Positions 41,503-50,850 are shown, numbered from the stretch's first letter. The stretch is DNA of 64,000 nucleotides from Anaerolineales bacterium (GCA_020634895.1 JACKAV010000007.1:62001-126000); one strand, 5' to 3'. A program made the numbers and translations. The notes: a model not told the origin generated them from the sequence alone.

Positions 41503-42408
41503 TCACAAAAAATAGGGTGGACTGGTGAGGATGTAATTCTTGAATTTCCCGAACGGTTCATCAGACATGATCGACCCCATAAACCCTTCCAGCCGATACT
41601 TTCGTTTTGTGAGATGGTCTATGGCGGATGTGTTGTTTGCCGGGACTTCGAATCCCACCACGGGGGCGTTCATTTTATGCGCTTCGTTTTCGGCGTGTGA
41701 CAAAACGGCGGGGAAGTCCTTTTCATTTAGCAATGCAAACGGACCGTAGAAATCGCGGTGGATGTAGCCATAGCCGACGACAGTCCCATTTCGTTTGTAA
41801 AGATACAGCTTGCGGTCACGCATCAGAAATAGGTGGTCCACCTCACGGCGGTGACCGAGGATCGCAAGGTCGAGTCCGCTTAGGGCTTCGAGAGAGGCGG
41901 GGTTTTCATCCGCTGGCTCAATGGTAAGATCGGATTCAAATGTCACAGGTTCGGGAGTCCGCTCGAAATAAAGTTCCGTCAAAAAAGGATAAACGCCGGA
42001 TTTAAGATAACGCGATATTGCGCGGTGGTCGGTAGTGGCGACGATTGAGCGATGTGGCGCATCGTTCGGGAAGGCGCGCTGGAGAAGCTCCCTGCCCACG
42101 CCCGCAGACTGCGCCTCAGGCAGGACGAAGAACTCCGTCAGCTCGCGGTGATCTTCGCGCAGGATGCTGCGGGCATAGCCGACGGCTTTGCCATCCTTTT
42201 CGGCGAGCCAGTAGTTGTCGCTGGTCTGCGAAAGATGCTCCCAGAACGGACGGCGGATATCCCAAAGATTTGCGCGGGTTTCGGGATCGTTCGCGCCGGT
42301 GATGGCTTGCACGCCGCTGCGCCGGCTGAACTCTTCGAGCGATTTCATGCAGATGTTGAATGTGATGGGGTCATCTGCAGGGGTTGCCTTGCGGTAGGTA
42401 ATGGACAT
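41503..42408 (-). CDS. GNAT family N-acetyltransferase (two GNAT domains)
   Basis: 301 aa. N-terminal GNAT (ITYRKATPADD, FFVLPEAQSAGVGRELLQRAF, the acetyl-CoA P-loop) to about residue 150, then a second divergent GNAT-like half (TVVGYGYIHRDFYGPFALLN, APVVGFEVPANNTSAIDHLTKRKYRLEGFM). Acceptor unknown. TATAAT 7 nt before the ATG and no Shine-Dalgarno, so leaderless. Divergent from pgm, and the two promoters are adjacent. Confidence 0.82.
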   Translation of the reverse strand: MSITYRKATPADDPITFNICMKSLEEFSRRSGVQAITGANDPETRANLWDIRRPFWEHLSQTSDNYWLAEKDGKAVGYARSILREDHRELTEFFVLPEAQSAGVGRELLQRAFPNDAPHRSIVATTDHRAISRYLKSGVYPFLTELYFERTPEPVTFESDLTIEPADENPASLEALSGLDLAILGHRREVDHLFLMRDRKLYLYKRNGTVVGYGYIHRDFYGPFALLNEKDFPAVLSHAENEAHKMNAPVVGFEVPANNTSAIDHLTKRKYRLEGFMGSIMSDEPFGKFKNYILTSPPYFL

Positions 42409-42415
42409 GGACGGG

Positions 42416-42421
42416 ATTATA
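42416..42421 (-). promoter_or_regulatory. -10 element for leaderless GNAT transcript
   Basis: TATAAT on the minus strand ending 7 nt before the ATG at 42408. Confidence 0.5.
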
Positions 42422-42431
42422 CATTTAAACG

Positions 42432-42459
42432 TTCACCTTCCTTTTCAACTTGCTATAAT
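42432..42459 (+). promoter_or_regulatory. promoter of pgm
   Basis: TTCACC (42432-42437), 16-nt spacer, extended -10 TGCTATAAT (42451-42459). The ATG is at 42488 with GGAGG at 42478-42482. Confidence 0.5.
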
Positions 42460-42487
42460 AGATAAAACATTTCCCTTGGAGGTCGCT

Positions 42488-44125
42488 ATGCCGCATCCGC
42501 TTGCTGGTCAACCCGCGCCGCGTGAGATATTGACGAACGTTCCGCGTCTCGTTTCTGCGTATTACACCGAATCGCCCAACCCCGAAGAGTCGTCGCAGCA
42601 GGTTTCGTTCGGCACGTCTGGTCATCGCGGTACTTCCACTCAAGGCAGTTTCAACGAGGATCATATTTTGGCGGTATGTCAGGCATTGGTGGAATATCGC
42701 CAGCAGGCAGGGATAACCGGTCCGCTTTTCATCGGCAGGGATACGCACGCTCTTTCCGAACCTGCCGAGTCAACAGCGATCGAAGTCTTCGCCGCAAATG
42801 GACTTGAGATTCGCATCTCGAATGACTTCACGCCCACGCCTGTCGTTTCGCATGCCATCCTTACTTACAACCGCGGGCGCACCAGTGGGCTTGCCGATGG
42901 TGTGGTCATTACGCCTTCGCACAATCCGCCGCAGGATGGCGGCTTCAAATACAATCCGCCCAGCGGTGGTCCAGCCGGACCGGAGATCACGAACGTTGTA
43001 CAAAAACGCGCCAACGAGATTCTGCGCGATGGACTCAAAGCCGTAAAGCGGATTCCGCTTAGGCAGGCGCTGTCCGCTGATACGACGAAAAAACATGACT
43101 TTGCCATGCCTTATATTCAGGATTTGGGCAATGTCATCGAAATGGATAAACTCGGCAAACTCCGCATCGGTGTGGACCCGATGGGTGGTGCGGCGGTCAA
43201 TATGTGGGACGTCATCGCTGACGTTTACAAGCTCAACGTCACCGTTGTGAACCGCGCCGTCGACCCGACCTTTTCGTTTATGACCGTCGACCATGACGGC
43301 AAGATCCGCATGGATTGTTCGTCGCCGTATGCCATGGCGGGACTCATCCGCTTGAAGGATGAGTTCGATATCGCCTTCGGCAACGACCCGGACGTGGACC
43401 GTCACGGTATCGTCACACCGTCTTCGGGGCTGATGAACCCGAATCACTTCCTTGCAGTGGCGATCAACTACCTGTTCCAGAGCCGCTCCGGCTGGCGTGC
43501 GGAGGCGCAGATTGGCAAGACGCTGGTTTCGTCTTCGATGATCGACCGTGTGGCGAAGTCGCTCAACCGCAAGTTGAACGAAGTCCCGGTCGGGTTCAAA
43601 TGGTTCGTGGATGGGCTGGTGGACGGCTCTTTTGGCTTCGGTGGCGAAGAGAGTGCGGGCGCGTCCTTCCTGCGCAAGGACGGCAGCGTGTGGACCACCG
43701 ACAAGGACGGCATCATCCTTGACCTGCTCGCGGCGGAAATCACTGCATTGACTGGACGCGACCCGGGCATGCATTATCAAGACCTGACGGCGAAATTTGG
43801 CGCGCCAGTCTACAAACGCATCGACGCGCAAGCCAACCCGGCGCAAAAGAACGTGCTCAAAAATCTCGCGCCTGATGATGTCAAAGCGGATACGCTTGCC
43901 GGTGAAAGAATCACTGCAAGGCTAACAAAAGCCCCCGGCAATGACGCTTCCATTGGCGGGCTGAAAGTTGTGACCGATAACGGCTGGTTTGCGGCTCGCC
44001 CTTCAGGGACAGAGGATGTTTATAAAATTTACGCGGAAAGTTTTGTAGATGAAGTTCATTTGAACCGCATCTTTGCCGAAGCGCAGGAGATCGTCAGCGC
44101 GGCGTTCAAAGCGGCGGGTGCATGA
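42488..44125 (+). CDS. pgm: phosphoglucomutase (alpha-D-glucose phosphate-specific)
   Basis: 545 aa from the ATG at 42488 with GGAGG 5 nt upstream, matching the length of E. coli Pgm. FGTSGHRGTS near the N-terminus, catalytic phospho-Ser loop TPSHNPPQDGG, metal loop GNDPDVDRHGIV, sugar-binding loop GGEESAGASF and phosphate-binding ARPSGTEDVYKIYAE. Interconverts glucose 1- and 6-phosphate in the cytoplasm. Confidence 0.95.
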   Translation: MPHPLAGQPAPREILTNVPRLVSAYYTESPNPEESSQQVSFGTSGHRGTSTQGSFNEDHILAVCQALVEYRQQAGITGPLFIGRDTHALSEPAESTAIEVFAANGLEIRISNDFTPTPVVSHAILTYNRGRTSGLADGVVITPSHNPPQDGGFKYNPPSGGPAGPEITNVVQKRANEILRDGLKAVKRIPLRQALSADTTKKHDFAMPYIQDLGNVIEMDKLGKLRIGVDPMGGAAVNMWDVIADVYKLNVTVVNRAVDPTFSFMTVDHDGKIRMDCSSPYAMAGLIRLKDEFDIAFGNDPDVDRHGIVTPSSGLMNPNHFLAVAINYLFQSRSGWRAEAQIGKTLVSSSMIDRVAKSLNRKLNEVPVGFKWFVDGLVDGSFGFGGEESAGASFLRKDGSVWTTDKDGIILDLLAAEITALTGRDPGMHYQDLTAKFGAPVYKRIDAQANPAQKNVLKNLAPDDVKADTLAGERITARLTKAPGNDASIGGLKVVTDNGWFAARPSGTEDVYKIYAESFVDEVHLNRIFAEAQEIVSAAFKAAGA

Positions 44126-44126
44126 T

Positions 44127-44696
44127 TTAAAACTCATAACGCATGATCGGGCGGGGAGGGAAATGCCGGGCAACGACCTTGAAGCCAAGCTTTTCAAAGG
44201 TGGATGCAAACCCCGTACCCGATGCGCTGGGTGATAGATCCGCATCGAGCGGATACGCCTCGAGTGCAGGCGCTCCGGCTTTTCGCGCCGCATCCAACGC
44301 GGCGGTGATCAGCACGGACGTCACGCCTTTTTTGCGCCAGCCTTTGCGGATGTAAAAACAGGAGATCGACCAGACCGGTTTATCGTCCACGCGTTTGAGC
44401 CGCCAGGTTTTATCCAGGTGCGGGAGCGCATCGCGCGGAGTGAGTTGACACCAGCCGACAGCCAGGTCACCGCTGAATGCCAGCAAGCCGATCGGCGGAT
44501 TGTTCTTCACCAGTTCATAAAAATCGGCTTTGTTCGCTTCGGCAGGACGCTTGCGATAGTCGTTGCCGATGCGCCAATACATGCACCAGCACTGTGCGAC
44601 TGGTCCCTGTGTGCCGAAGAGATCTGTCAATGCAGGGAGCAGGTCAGGCGTAAGCGGTCGAACGGTGAGGTTTAATTCCGATTTTTTACTTGGCAT
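44127..44696 (-). CDS. GNAT family N-acetyltransferase
   Basis: 189 aa. Cys-containing N-terminal region (VAQCWCMYWRIGNDYRKRP) is typical of a GNAT subgroup; core at SISCFYIRKGWRKKGVTSVLITAALDAARKAGA, the acetyl-CoA pyrophosphate loop. Convergent with pgm (1 nt between stops). Acceptor unknown. Confidence 0.82.
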   Translation of the reverse strand: MPSKKSELNLTVRPLTPDLLPALTDLFGTQGPVAQCWCMYWRIGNDYRKRPAEANKADFYELVKNNPPIGLLAFSGDLAVGWCQLTPRDALPHLDKTWRLKRVDDKPVWSISCFYIRKGWRKKGVTSVLITAALDAARKAGAPALEAYPLDADLSPSASGTGFASTFEKLGFKVVARHFPPRPIMRYEF

Positions 44697-44751
44697 TGTT
44701 ATTGCTTCTTAAAGTTATTTCTAGGTAGTCGATTGGAAATGATTGGATTTT

Positions 44752-44817
44752 CGTCATTGCGAGCCGCGCTCTTTGCGGCGAAGCAATCCCAAGATTTGAG
44801 AGCGAGATTGCTTCGTA
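44752..44817. repeat. truncated CGTCATTGCGAG element
   Basis: Has the left arm and the inner GAAGCAATC / GATTGCTTCG arms of the 39965-40059 element but lacks the terminal right arm; it ends at the stop of the FAD oxidoreductase gene. Confidence 0.65.
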
Positions 44818-44818
44818 C

Positions 44819-45988
44819 TTACTTCCAAATATTCCCGTATCCAAATTCACCTTCCAGCAGTTTTCCTTCGGCGAAACGCTCAAAACGAAATGGCGTAATG
44901 TCCACGGTTTTGGGTTCGCCGTCCACGATCAGCTCAGACAAACTCGCGCCCGCCGCGGGGGACGTTTTGAATCCGGTTCCGCTCAAACCACAGGCGAGAT
45001 AAAAGCCGCCCAATTCTGTTCCGCTATAAATGGCGCGCTGATCCGGCGTGATTCCGTCGCGCCCCACATGGATGGAATGCAATCCGCTCTCTTCAAGCTT
45101 CGGGATGCGCTGGAGCATGGCATCGATGAGCTTATCGACGAAGGTCGGCGTGGGCGTCTGGTCTTCGGCATCGGGCGCTTCGCCGCGCATCGATTCATCT
45201 TCGCCCGCCGCGAGGATCAACGCACTGCCTTCGGGGCGGAAATAACAATTGATGACGTCATCGATCACAGCAGGGATTTTCCCGAGCGACGGCGGACGAT
45301 GCAGGAAGGCGACATCGTGAGTCCACGTCTCCAACGGGACTTCGATGCCTGCGAGGCTTGCGACGAGCTTTGCCCACGGTCCCGCCGCATTGACAACGAT
45401 CGGGCTGGAGAATTCGCCTTTGGTTGTACTCACGCCGACAACTTTCCCGCCACTGGCGTGGACGGCGGTCACTTCGCAGTTTTGTATCAACGACGCGCCG
45501 TTCCGTTTTGCGGCTTCGATGAATGAATTGGTCGTGAGCGTGGCGTCGGCGTAACCTGAATCAGGTTCGTAGGCGGCGAAGTCGAAATGGTCCGTGACGA
45601 GATCGGGGAAAAGTTTCTTCACTTCATCGGCGGAAACGACCGAGGTATTGATTCCCAGTTTTTGCTGATTGGCAACATTGCCGCGCAGTTTATCTTCGTG
45701 TTCGCGCTGGGCGATCTGTAAAAAGCCGGTCGTCTGAAAACCGCATTCCCCGCCGACACGTTCTTTCCAATTGCTGAAATAATTTTTATAGCTGGCAAAC
45801 GTCAACGCAGATTCGGCGGCGAGATCATAGTGCATACGGACGAGTCCGCTTGAGTGCCCGGTTGCGCCGGAGGCGGTCACCTTGCGGTCGAGGATGGCAG
45901 TCTTGAGTCCTCGCTCGGCGAGATGGAAGGCGATGCTGGCGCCCATCACGCCTGCGCCGATGACGACGGCATCGTAGGTTTGGGTCAT
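44819..45988 (-). CDS. FAD-dependent amine/amino acid oxidoreductase (DAO family)
   Basis: 389 aa. ADP-binding motif VVIGAGVMGASIAFHLAERG, then TGHSSGLVRMHYD, VNAAGPWAKLVA and GLSGTGFKTSPAAGASLSEL near the C-terminus: the DAO family of sarcosine oxidase beta subunits, glycine oxidase and dimethylglycine dehydrogenases. Substrate not identifiable; a Cys for covalent flavin is not evident. AAAGGA before the ATG. Single gene. Confidence 0.85.
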   Translation of the reverse strand: MTQTYDAVVIGAGVMGASIAFHLAERGLKTAILDRKVTASGATGHSSGLVRMHYDLAAESALTFASYKNYFSNWKERVGGECGFQTTGFLQIAQREHEDKLRGNVANQQKLGINTSVVSADEVKKLFPDLVTDHFDFAAYEPDSGYADATLTTNSFIEAAKRNGASLIQNCEVTAVHASGGKVVGVSTTKGEFSSPIVVNAAGPWAKLVASLAGIEVPLETWTHDVAFLHRPPSLGKIPAVIDDVINCYFRPEGSALILAAGEDESMRGEAPDAEDQTPTPTFVDKLIDAMLQRIPKLEESGLHSIHVGRDGITPDQRAIYSGTELGGFYLACGLSGTGFKTSPAAGASLSELIVDGEPKTVDITPFRFERFAEGKLLEGEFGYGNIWK

Positions 45989-46156
45989 GGCTGGTTTCCT
46001 TTTCTAAGAGAGTGCTTCTTAAGTCTTGGTTACCTAATCTTTGTACACGGAGTTTGCGGAAAACACGGACAAAAACGGGTCTTTTTAATGATCTTTCCGT
46101 GAAGATCAACGTCTCCGTGTTGTCCGTGTCCCAAAAATACTTTTAAGAAACAGTTT

Positions 46157-47188
46157 CTAAGGCGTTGTTCCGGGGCAGCCGCCAACGCGGTTGGGGTCAA
46201 CGGGCAGACCAAAGGCTTCGTAGACGGGTGCGCCATCCCATTCGGCTTGAAGCGGCAGTCCAAGCGCAAAAGCGACGGTTGGCGCCGTGTCCATGATATA
46301 GACCTGGGTCTTCAATATGCCCGGTACCACCTGCGGACCATAGATGATCCAGGGAATGGTCAGGTCGTCGGGCATGTTCGTGCCATGATGGGTTTCGTGT
46401 CCGCCGTGGTCGGAGGTGATGATGATGAGCGTGCCATCATAAAAGCCGTTGTCTTTCATCGTTTGAAGCAGCGCGCCAAAGGATTTGTCGTCTTCGTGAT
46501 AGGCGCTTAATTGCTGCTTGGACATCCAACCGTATTTGTGCCCGGCGAGGTCGCCGTTGGGGAAGTGCATGAGCATCAGACCAAAGCCTTGTTTCACCTG
46601 TTCCCTGCCCATGTTTAGCAAAGTGGTGATGTCTTTGGTGTTGTCAGTTTCGTCGATAAAGCCCCAGTAGTCGAGGCTGGTTGGCTCGGTGATCTGCTGT
46701 AGCTTCTCTTTACCAGCGACAATGACGGTCCGCAAGCCGACGGCGTGGGTCAGGTCGAAGATGTCGGTGCCGAGGGCGTATCCGTTCTGCGGGACGTATT
46801 CGTCCCAGCGCGCGATGTGTTTTGCCGGACATGTGCCGGTGACCATGGATGCATGTGCAGGCAGCGTGGAGCTTGGATACACGGTTTGCGCGTGCAGGGT
46901 GTACGCTCCGTTTTGCATCAGTTCCTTCACGTTGATCATGTCCGCGGCTTCGATGGCGTCGGGACGCATGCCGTCGAAGGTGACGATGAGCACGCGCGAG
47001 ATGGGCTGAGGCGGGACCAATACCTGCGTCGGCTGTATCTCTTCGGGTGCGGGCTGCGGAGCTATCGGCGTAAGGGTCGGTGTGGGTAACGATAAGACAG
47101 TTGTCGGCGTGGGCTCTGAGGCGGAAGCAGGCACACAGGCTTGTAAAAGGATCGTGAGCAGGATCAGGATCGAGAGTCGTTTCGGCAT
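46157..47188 (-). CDS. lipoprotein alkaline-phosphatase-fold phosphodiesterase (NPP-like), copy 1
   Basis: 343 aa from the ATG at 47188, which gives a lipobox (LTILLQAC); the longer frame to 47251 overlaps the gene upstream. PT-rich linker, then type I phosphodiesterase/nucleotide pyrophosphatase fold: VLIVTFDGMRPDAI (metal Asp), STLPAHASMVTGTCP (nucleophile Thr/Ser area), HFPNGDLAGHKYGW, IITSDHGGHETHHG. Likely a surface phosphodiesterase; substrate unknown. 13 nt after a paralogue. Confidence 0.88.
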   Translation of the reverse strand: MPKRLSILILLTILLQACVPASASEPTPTTVLSLPTPTLTPIAPQPAPEEIQPTQVLVPPQPISRVLIVTFDGMRPDAIEAADMINVKELMQNGAYTLHAQTVYPSSTLPAHASMVTGTCPAKHIARWDEYVPQNGYALGTDIFDLTHAVGLRTVIVAGKEKLQQITEPTSLDYWGFIDETDNTKDITTLLNMGREQVKQGFGLMLMHFPNGDLAGHKYGWMSKQQLSAYHEDDKSFGALLQTMKDNGFYDGTLIIITSDHGGHETHHGTNMPDDLTIPWIIYGPQVVPGILKTQVYIMDTAPTVAFALGLPLQAEWDGAPVYEAFGLPVDPNRVGGCPGTTP

Positions 47189-47201
47189 GAGGGGGATGTT
47201 G

Positions 47202-48275
47202 TCACGTTTTGCAGGGATATTTTTCATGGAATTGAAGCTGCGGGTCTCCAAAAATTTGATACACGGGAATGCCAGCCCATTCGGGTTGAATGGGGAGCCC
47301 GAGGGCGTAGGCGACGGTGGCGGCGGTGTCGAAGGTGTATAGCTGGAAGTCGATCACTTGCGGGGCGATGCCGGGACCGTAGGCGATCCACGTGATGCGG
47401 TAATCTTCGATGATCAGACCGATGTGATTCTTGTCGTGCCCGCCGTGGTCGGAGGTGATGAGGAAGAAGGTGCTGTCGAATTTGCCGTTGGCTTTGAGCG
47501 CGTTGATGATCTCTCCCAACACGGCGTCGCCTTCGCGCAGGACCTTCATGTATTCACCGGACATCCAGCCGTATTTGTGACCGCGGTTATCGGGTCCGGC
47601 AAAGTGGATGAACATCAGTTGAAAGTCGGTATCGAGTTCCGGCAGGACAGCGCGTTGGATGGCAGGTTCGCCGTAGGCGATCTCGAAAACGTCTGTGGTT
47701 TCGGGTTCGGCGAGTTGTCGCAGTTTATCCTTGCTGACGATCATGGCTGTTTTCATGCCCGCATCGTGCGCGAGTTGGAAGATATCCGGTCCTTTAGCGT
47801 ACCCCATGTACATGAAATATTTATTATAGATAACGCCGTGGTCTTCCATGCACATACCGGTCAGCATGGAGGCGTGGCTGGGCAGCGTGGCGGGATAGTC
47901 GATGGTGCGCGCGGTCAGCGGGGCTTGCGCTCCGGCGTCGCGCAGCGCGATCAGGTTGGGCATGGGCGCCAGGTCTATGGCGTCGGGGCGCATCCCGTCG
48001 AAGCTGATGATGATGGCGCGTTTGATATCCGCGCGCGATGGCAGGGGTGTGGGGCTGGGAGTGAAGGTCGGCGACGGTGTGAATGTGGCTGTAACAGTAG
48101 CTGTGACGGTGGCAGTTTGCGTCGCCTCGGAGGTTGGCGCAAGGGTCGGCGTCTCGCTTGGCAGAACGTAGGCTGTCGGCGAGGGCAGAGGCGGCAGGGA
48201 GGCGCCCCAAATGTTGGGGATGGCTCCGCATCCGGCGAGAAGAAATGAAAGCAGTAAAAGGGTAAGGCGTTTCAG
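47202..48275 (-). CDS. lipoprotein alkaline-phosphatase-fold phosphodiesterase, copy 2, with CTG start
   Basis: The first ATG in frame (47993) would drop the first strand and the metal-binding Asp of the fold (IIISFDGMRPDAI). The frame is open upstream to a stop at 48306-48308 and encodes a perfect lipoprotein signal (KRLTLLLLSFLLAGC) and a PT-rich linker, but with no ATG, GTG or TTG. CTG at 48275 is placed correctly, 8 nt after GGAG, giving 357 aa. Other motifs: TLPSHASMLTGMC, HFAGPDNRGHKYGW, LITSDHGGHDKNH. Same domain layout as the next gene, so a tandem pair. Confidence 0.75.
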   Translation of the reverse strand: MKRLTLLLLSFLLAGCGAIPNIWGASLPPLPSPTAYVLPSETPTLAPTSEATQTATVTATVTATFTPSPTFTPSPTPLPSRADIKRAIIISFDGMRPDAIDLAPMPNLIALRDAGAQAPLTARTIDYPATLPSHASMLTGMCMEDHGVIYNKYFMYMGYAKGPDIFQLAHDAGMKTAMIVSKDKLRQLAEPETTDVFEIAYGEPAIQRAVLPELDTDFQLMFIHFAGPDNRGHKYGWMSGEYMKVLREGDAVLGEIINALKANGKFDSTFFLITSDHGGHDKNHIGLIIEDYRITWIAYGPGIAPQVIDFQLYTFDTAATVAYALGLPIQPEWAGIPVYQIFGDPQLQFHEKYPCKT

Positions 48276-48305
48276 AGAAGTTACTCCAGCGGTTAATAGA
48301 GAGCT

Positions 48306-49958
48306 TTATTTCAACATCGGCATTTTCAGCCCATGACGTTTCGCGGCTTCGATGGCGATCTCGTACCCCGCATCCGCGTGTCGGACCACGCCCATGCCTG
48401 GGTCGGTCGTCAGGACTCGTTCCAACCGTTTGGCGGCTTCGGGCGTTCCGTCTGCCACGATGACCTGACCGGCGTGCTGGGAATATCCCATGCCGACACC
48501 GCCGCCATGATGGAACGACACCCATGTCGCTCCGCCGACAGCGTTGATCAATGCGTTGAGGATCGCCCAATCTGAAATCGCGTCTGAGCCGTCTTTCATC
48601 GCTTCGGTCTCGCGGTTGGGTGAAGCGACAGATCCCGAATCCAAATGGTCGCGTCCGATCACGATCGGCGCTTTTACTTTTCCAGTCGCAACGAGTTCAT
48701 TGAATTTCAAACCGGCTTTCACGCGCTCGCCATATCCCAGCCAACAAATGCGCGAGGGCAATCCCTGGAACGGGACTTTCTCCCTTGCCATCTTTAGCCA
48801 GCGATGCAGGTGCGCATCTTCGGGGAAGAGTTCCATGATCGCCTGGTCGGTGGTGTAAATATCTTCGGGGTCGCCGGAAAGCGCCACCCAGCGGAACGGT
48901 CCCTTGCCTTCGCAGAACAGCGGGCGGATATACGCGGGCACGAAGCCGGGGAATTCAAACGCGTCGGTCACGCCGTTGTTGTAGGCTTGCTGGCGCAGGT
49001 TGTTGCCGTAATCGAAAACTTCCGCGCCTTTGCGTTGGAATTCGAGCATCGCGCGGACGTGCTTTGCCATCGAATCCATTGCCATCTTTTTATATTTTTC
49101 GGGATCGGATTCGCGCAATTGATTCGCCGCCGTGACCGATAATCCGGATGGCACGTACATCAACGCCTCATGCGCCGACGTTTGATCTGTCACTACATCG
49201 GGAATGATTCCACGCTTTGAGAGTTCGTCGTAGATATCGGCTGCGTTGCCGATCAGCCCAATGGACTTTGGAGTTTGATTCTTGACATTCTCTTCGACGA
49301 GGGTCATGGCTTCTTCGAGGTTATCCACGACCATATCCACATAACCAATGGCGCGGCGGCGTTCGGCTCGTTCGGGGTCTACTTCGACGATAAGTCCCAC
49401 GCCTTCGTTCATCGTAATGGACAGCGGCTGTGCGCCGCCCATTCCGCCCAGCCCCGCGGTGAGGACAAATTTGCCCTTGAGCGAATCCCAGCCTTTGAGT
49501 TTGGCGAGTGCTCCGAAGGTTTCATATGTCCCTTGCAGAATCCCCTGCGTGCCGATGTAGATCCATGAACCAGCGGTCATCTGCCCGTACATGATGAGTC
49601 CCTTTTTGGCGAGTTCATCGAAGTGTTCCCACGTCGCCCAATGCGGCACAAGATTCGAATTGGCGATCAATACCTTTGGCGCGTCCTTGTGGGATTTGAA
49701 CACAACGACAGGTTTGCCCGATTGAACGAGCAGGGTCTCGTCTTCTTCGAGATTCTTCAGCGATTCAAGGATCGCGTCGAAAGATTCCCAATTACGCGCG
49801 GCTTGTCCGCGCCCGCCGTAGACGACGAGGTCTTCGGGTCGTTCCGCCACTTCCGGGTCGAGATTGTTCTGGATCATGCGGTAAGGAGCTTCGCTGAGCC
49901 AGTTCTTGCAGGTCAATTCAGTACCGCGCGGCGCGCGGATAACGCGGGGTTTGGACAT
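48306..49958 (-). CDS. hutU: urocanate hydratase
   Basis: 550 aa, usual length. MIQNNLDPEVAERPEDLVVYGGRGQAARNW, TAGSWIYIGTQGILQGTYETF, LTAGLGGMGGAQPL, YIRPLFCEGKGPFRWVALSGDPEDIYTTD and the C-terminal HHGGGVGMGYSQHAGQVIVADG are hallmark segments. Converts urocanate to imidazolone propionate in histidine breakdown, with NAD as a tightly bound cofactor. No other hut gene is nearby. AGGAG before the ATG. Confidence 0.97.
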   Translation of the reverse strand: MSKPRVIRAPRGTELTCKNWLSEAPYRMIQNNLDPEVAERPEDLVVYGGRGQAARNWESFDAILESLKNLEEDETLLVQSGKPVVVFKSHKDAPKVLIANSNLVPHWATWEHFDELAKKGLIMYGQMTAGSWIYIGTQGILQGTYETFGALAKLKGWDSLKGKFVLTAGLGGMGGAQPLSITMNEGVGLIVEVDPERAERRRAIGYVDMVVDNLEEAMTLVEENVKNQTPKSIGLIGNAADIYDELSKRGIIPDVVTDQTSAHEALMYVPSGLSVTAANQLRESDPEKYKKMAMDSMAKHVRAMLEFQRKGAEVFDYGNNLRQQAYNNGVTDAFEFPGFVPAYIRPLFCEGKGPFRWVALSGDPEDIYTTDQAIMELFPEDAHLHRWLKMAREKVPFQGLPSRICWLGYGERVKAGLKFNELVATGKVKAPIVIGRDHLDSGSVASPNRETEAMKDGSDAISDWAILNALINAVGGATWVSFHHGGGVGMGYSQHAGQVIVADGTPEAAKRLERVLTTDPGMGVVRHADAGYEIAIEAAKRHGLKMPMLK

Positions 49959-49968
49959 GGGTATGCTC

Positions 49969-50820
49969 CTATTCCAGAATCATGAACGAATTAATTAACT
50001 CGTCAAAAGACGGTTCGACGGTTTCCTGCCAGGTTTCGGTGGTGGAGAGTGTAATGGAAAGGGTGCCTGTGGGCAAATCGAGGAAGACCAGCTTTTGGAA
50101 GATGGTGATCGAATTTCCATCTGCGGTCAGACCGGGCGTGCGGATCGTGATGATGCCAGCCGGAATTTGGTTCCGGGTTGTGATGATCTCAGTACCGGTC
50201 ACCTCGGCATCTTTCAGGGATGCGGGCAGACCCGCCGCAAGCGTTTTGAGGTCTGTATCGTCCTGCAGCGATACTTCCATTTGCTGATCCCAAACGAAGT
50301 TGATATTGGTTACAAAGCCATTGTCCACGTGTTCTTCTGCGATGTCCAGCAAGAAGAGACGGAAGACGTTCGGGTCCTGGTCTTTGATGGTTGTGAGCGA
50401 ACGTTGAATGGCGGGATTTTCGGCTTCGGGTAATTGAAGCGCCGCATCATACTCCGGCTCATTTATGCGGAGCGCCAGCCACTGCATGGGAATGACAACC
50501 TGGTATTTACCACGTATGTCGATGAAGGTGCTCGTACCGTCGGCGTTCTTATCCAGCATGCTGCTTGCGGCTTCGGTCGCAGTGGGCGACGGCGGGACAG
50601 TCGCTGTCGGCTGCGGCGTGGCTGTGGGGACTTCGGTGGCAGTGGGAACAGCTTGCTGCGTCTGCGCCAGGGCGGCGGAAACAGTCTCAGCGACCATACG
50701 CTCAAGTCGTGTATCAGCTGTCGGCGGGACCGGTGAGGCGGAGGGCAATCCCGGTACGGCACATGCCAAAGCGGTCATCCCAAGTACGACAGCGGTCAAA
50801 AATCCTCGGTTATGTTTCAT
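49969..50820 (-). CDS. lipoprotein of unknown function
   Basis: 283 aa. Lipobox MTALAC (Cys about 20), then a PT-rich linker (VPTATEVPTATPQPTATVPPSP) to about residue 85. The C-terminal 190 residues are a beta-rich domain (GKYQVVIPMQWLAL, GIITIRTPGLTADGNSITIFQKLVFLDLPTGTLSITLST) of the PsbP/DUF1795-like type by eye, not certain. AAGGATG 9 nt before the ATG. hutU is 11 nt before... on its far side and probably separately transcribed. Confidence 0.65.
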   Translation of the reverse strand: MKHNRGFLTAVVLGMTALACAVPGLPSASPVPPTADTRLERMVAETVSAALAQTQQAVPTATEVPTATPQPTATVPPSPTATEAASSMLDKNADGTSTFIDIRGKYQVVIPMQWLALRINEPEYDAALQLPEAENPAIQRSLTTIKDQDPNVFRLFLLDIAEEHVDNGFVTNINFVWDQQMEVSLQDDTDLKTLAAGLPASLKDAEVTGTEIITTRNQIPAGIITIRTPGLTADGNSITIFQKLVFLDLPTGTLSITLSTTETWQETVEPSFDELINSFMILE

Positions 50821-50850
50821 GTGTACATCCTTGCTGGTGAAATAAAAAAA

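Noticed and set aside
42770..43846. 358-codon frame antisense to pgm
   Set aside because: Pgm motifs on the plus strand are complete; the antisense product shows only shadow-like Arg/His/Val composition.
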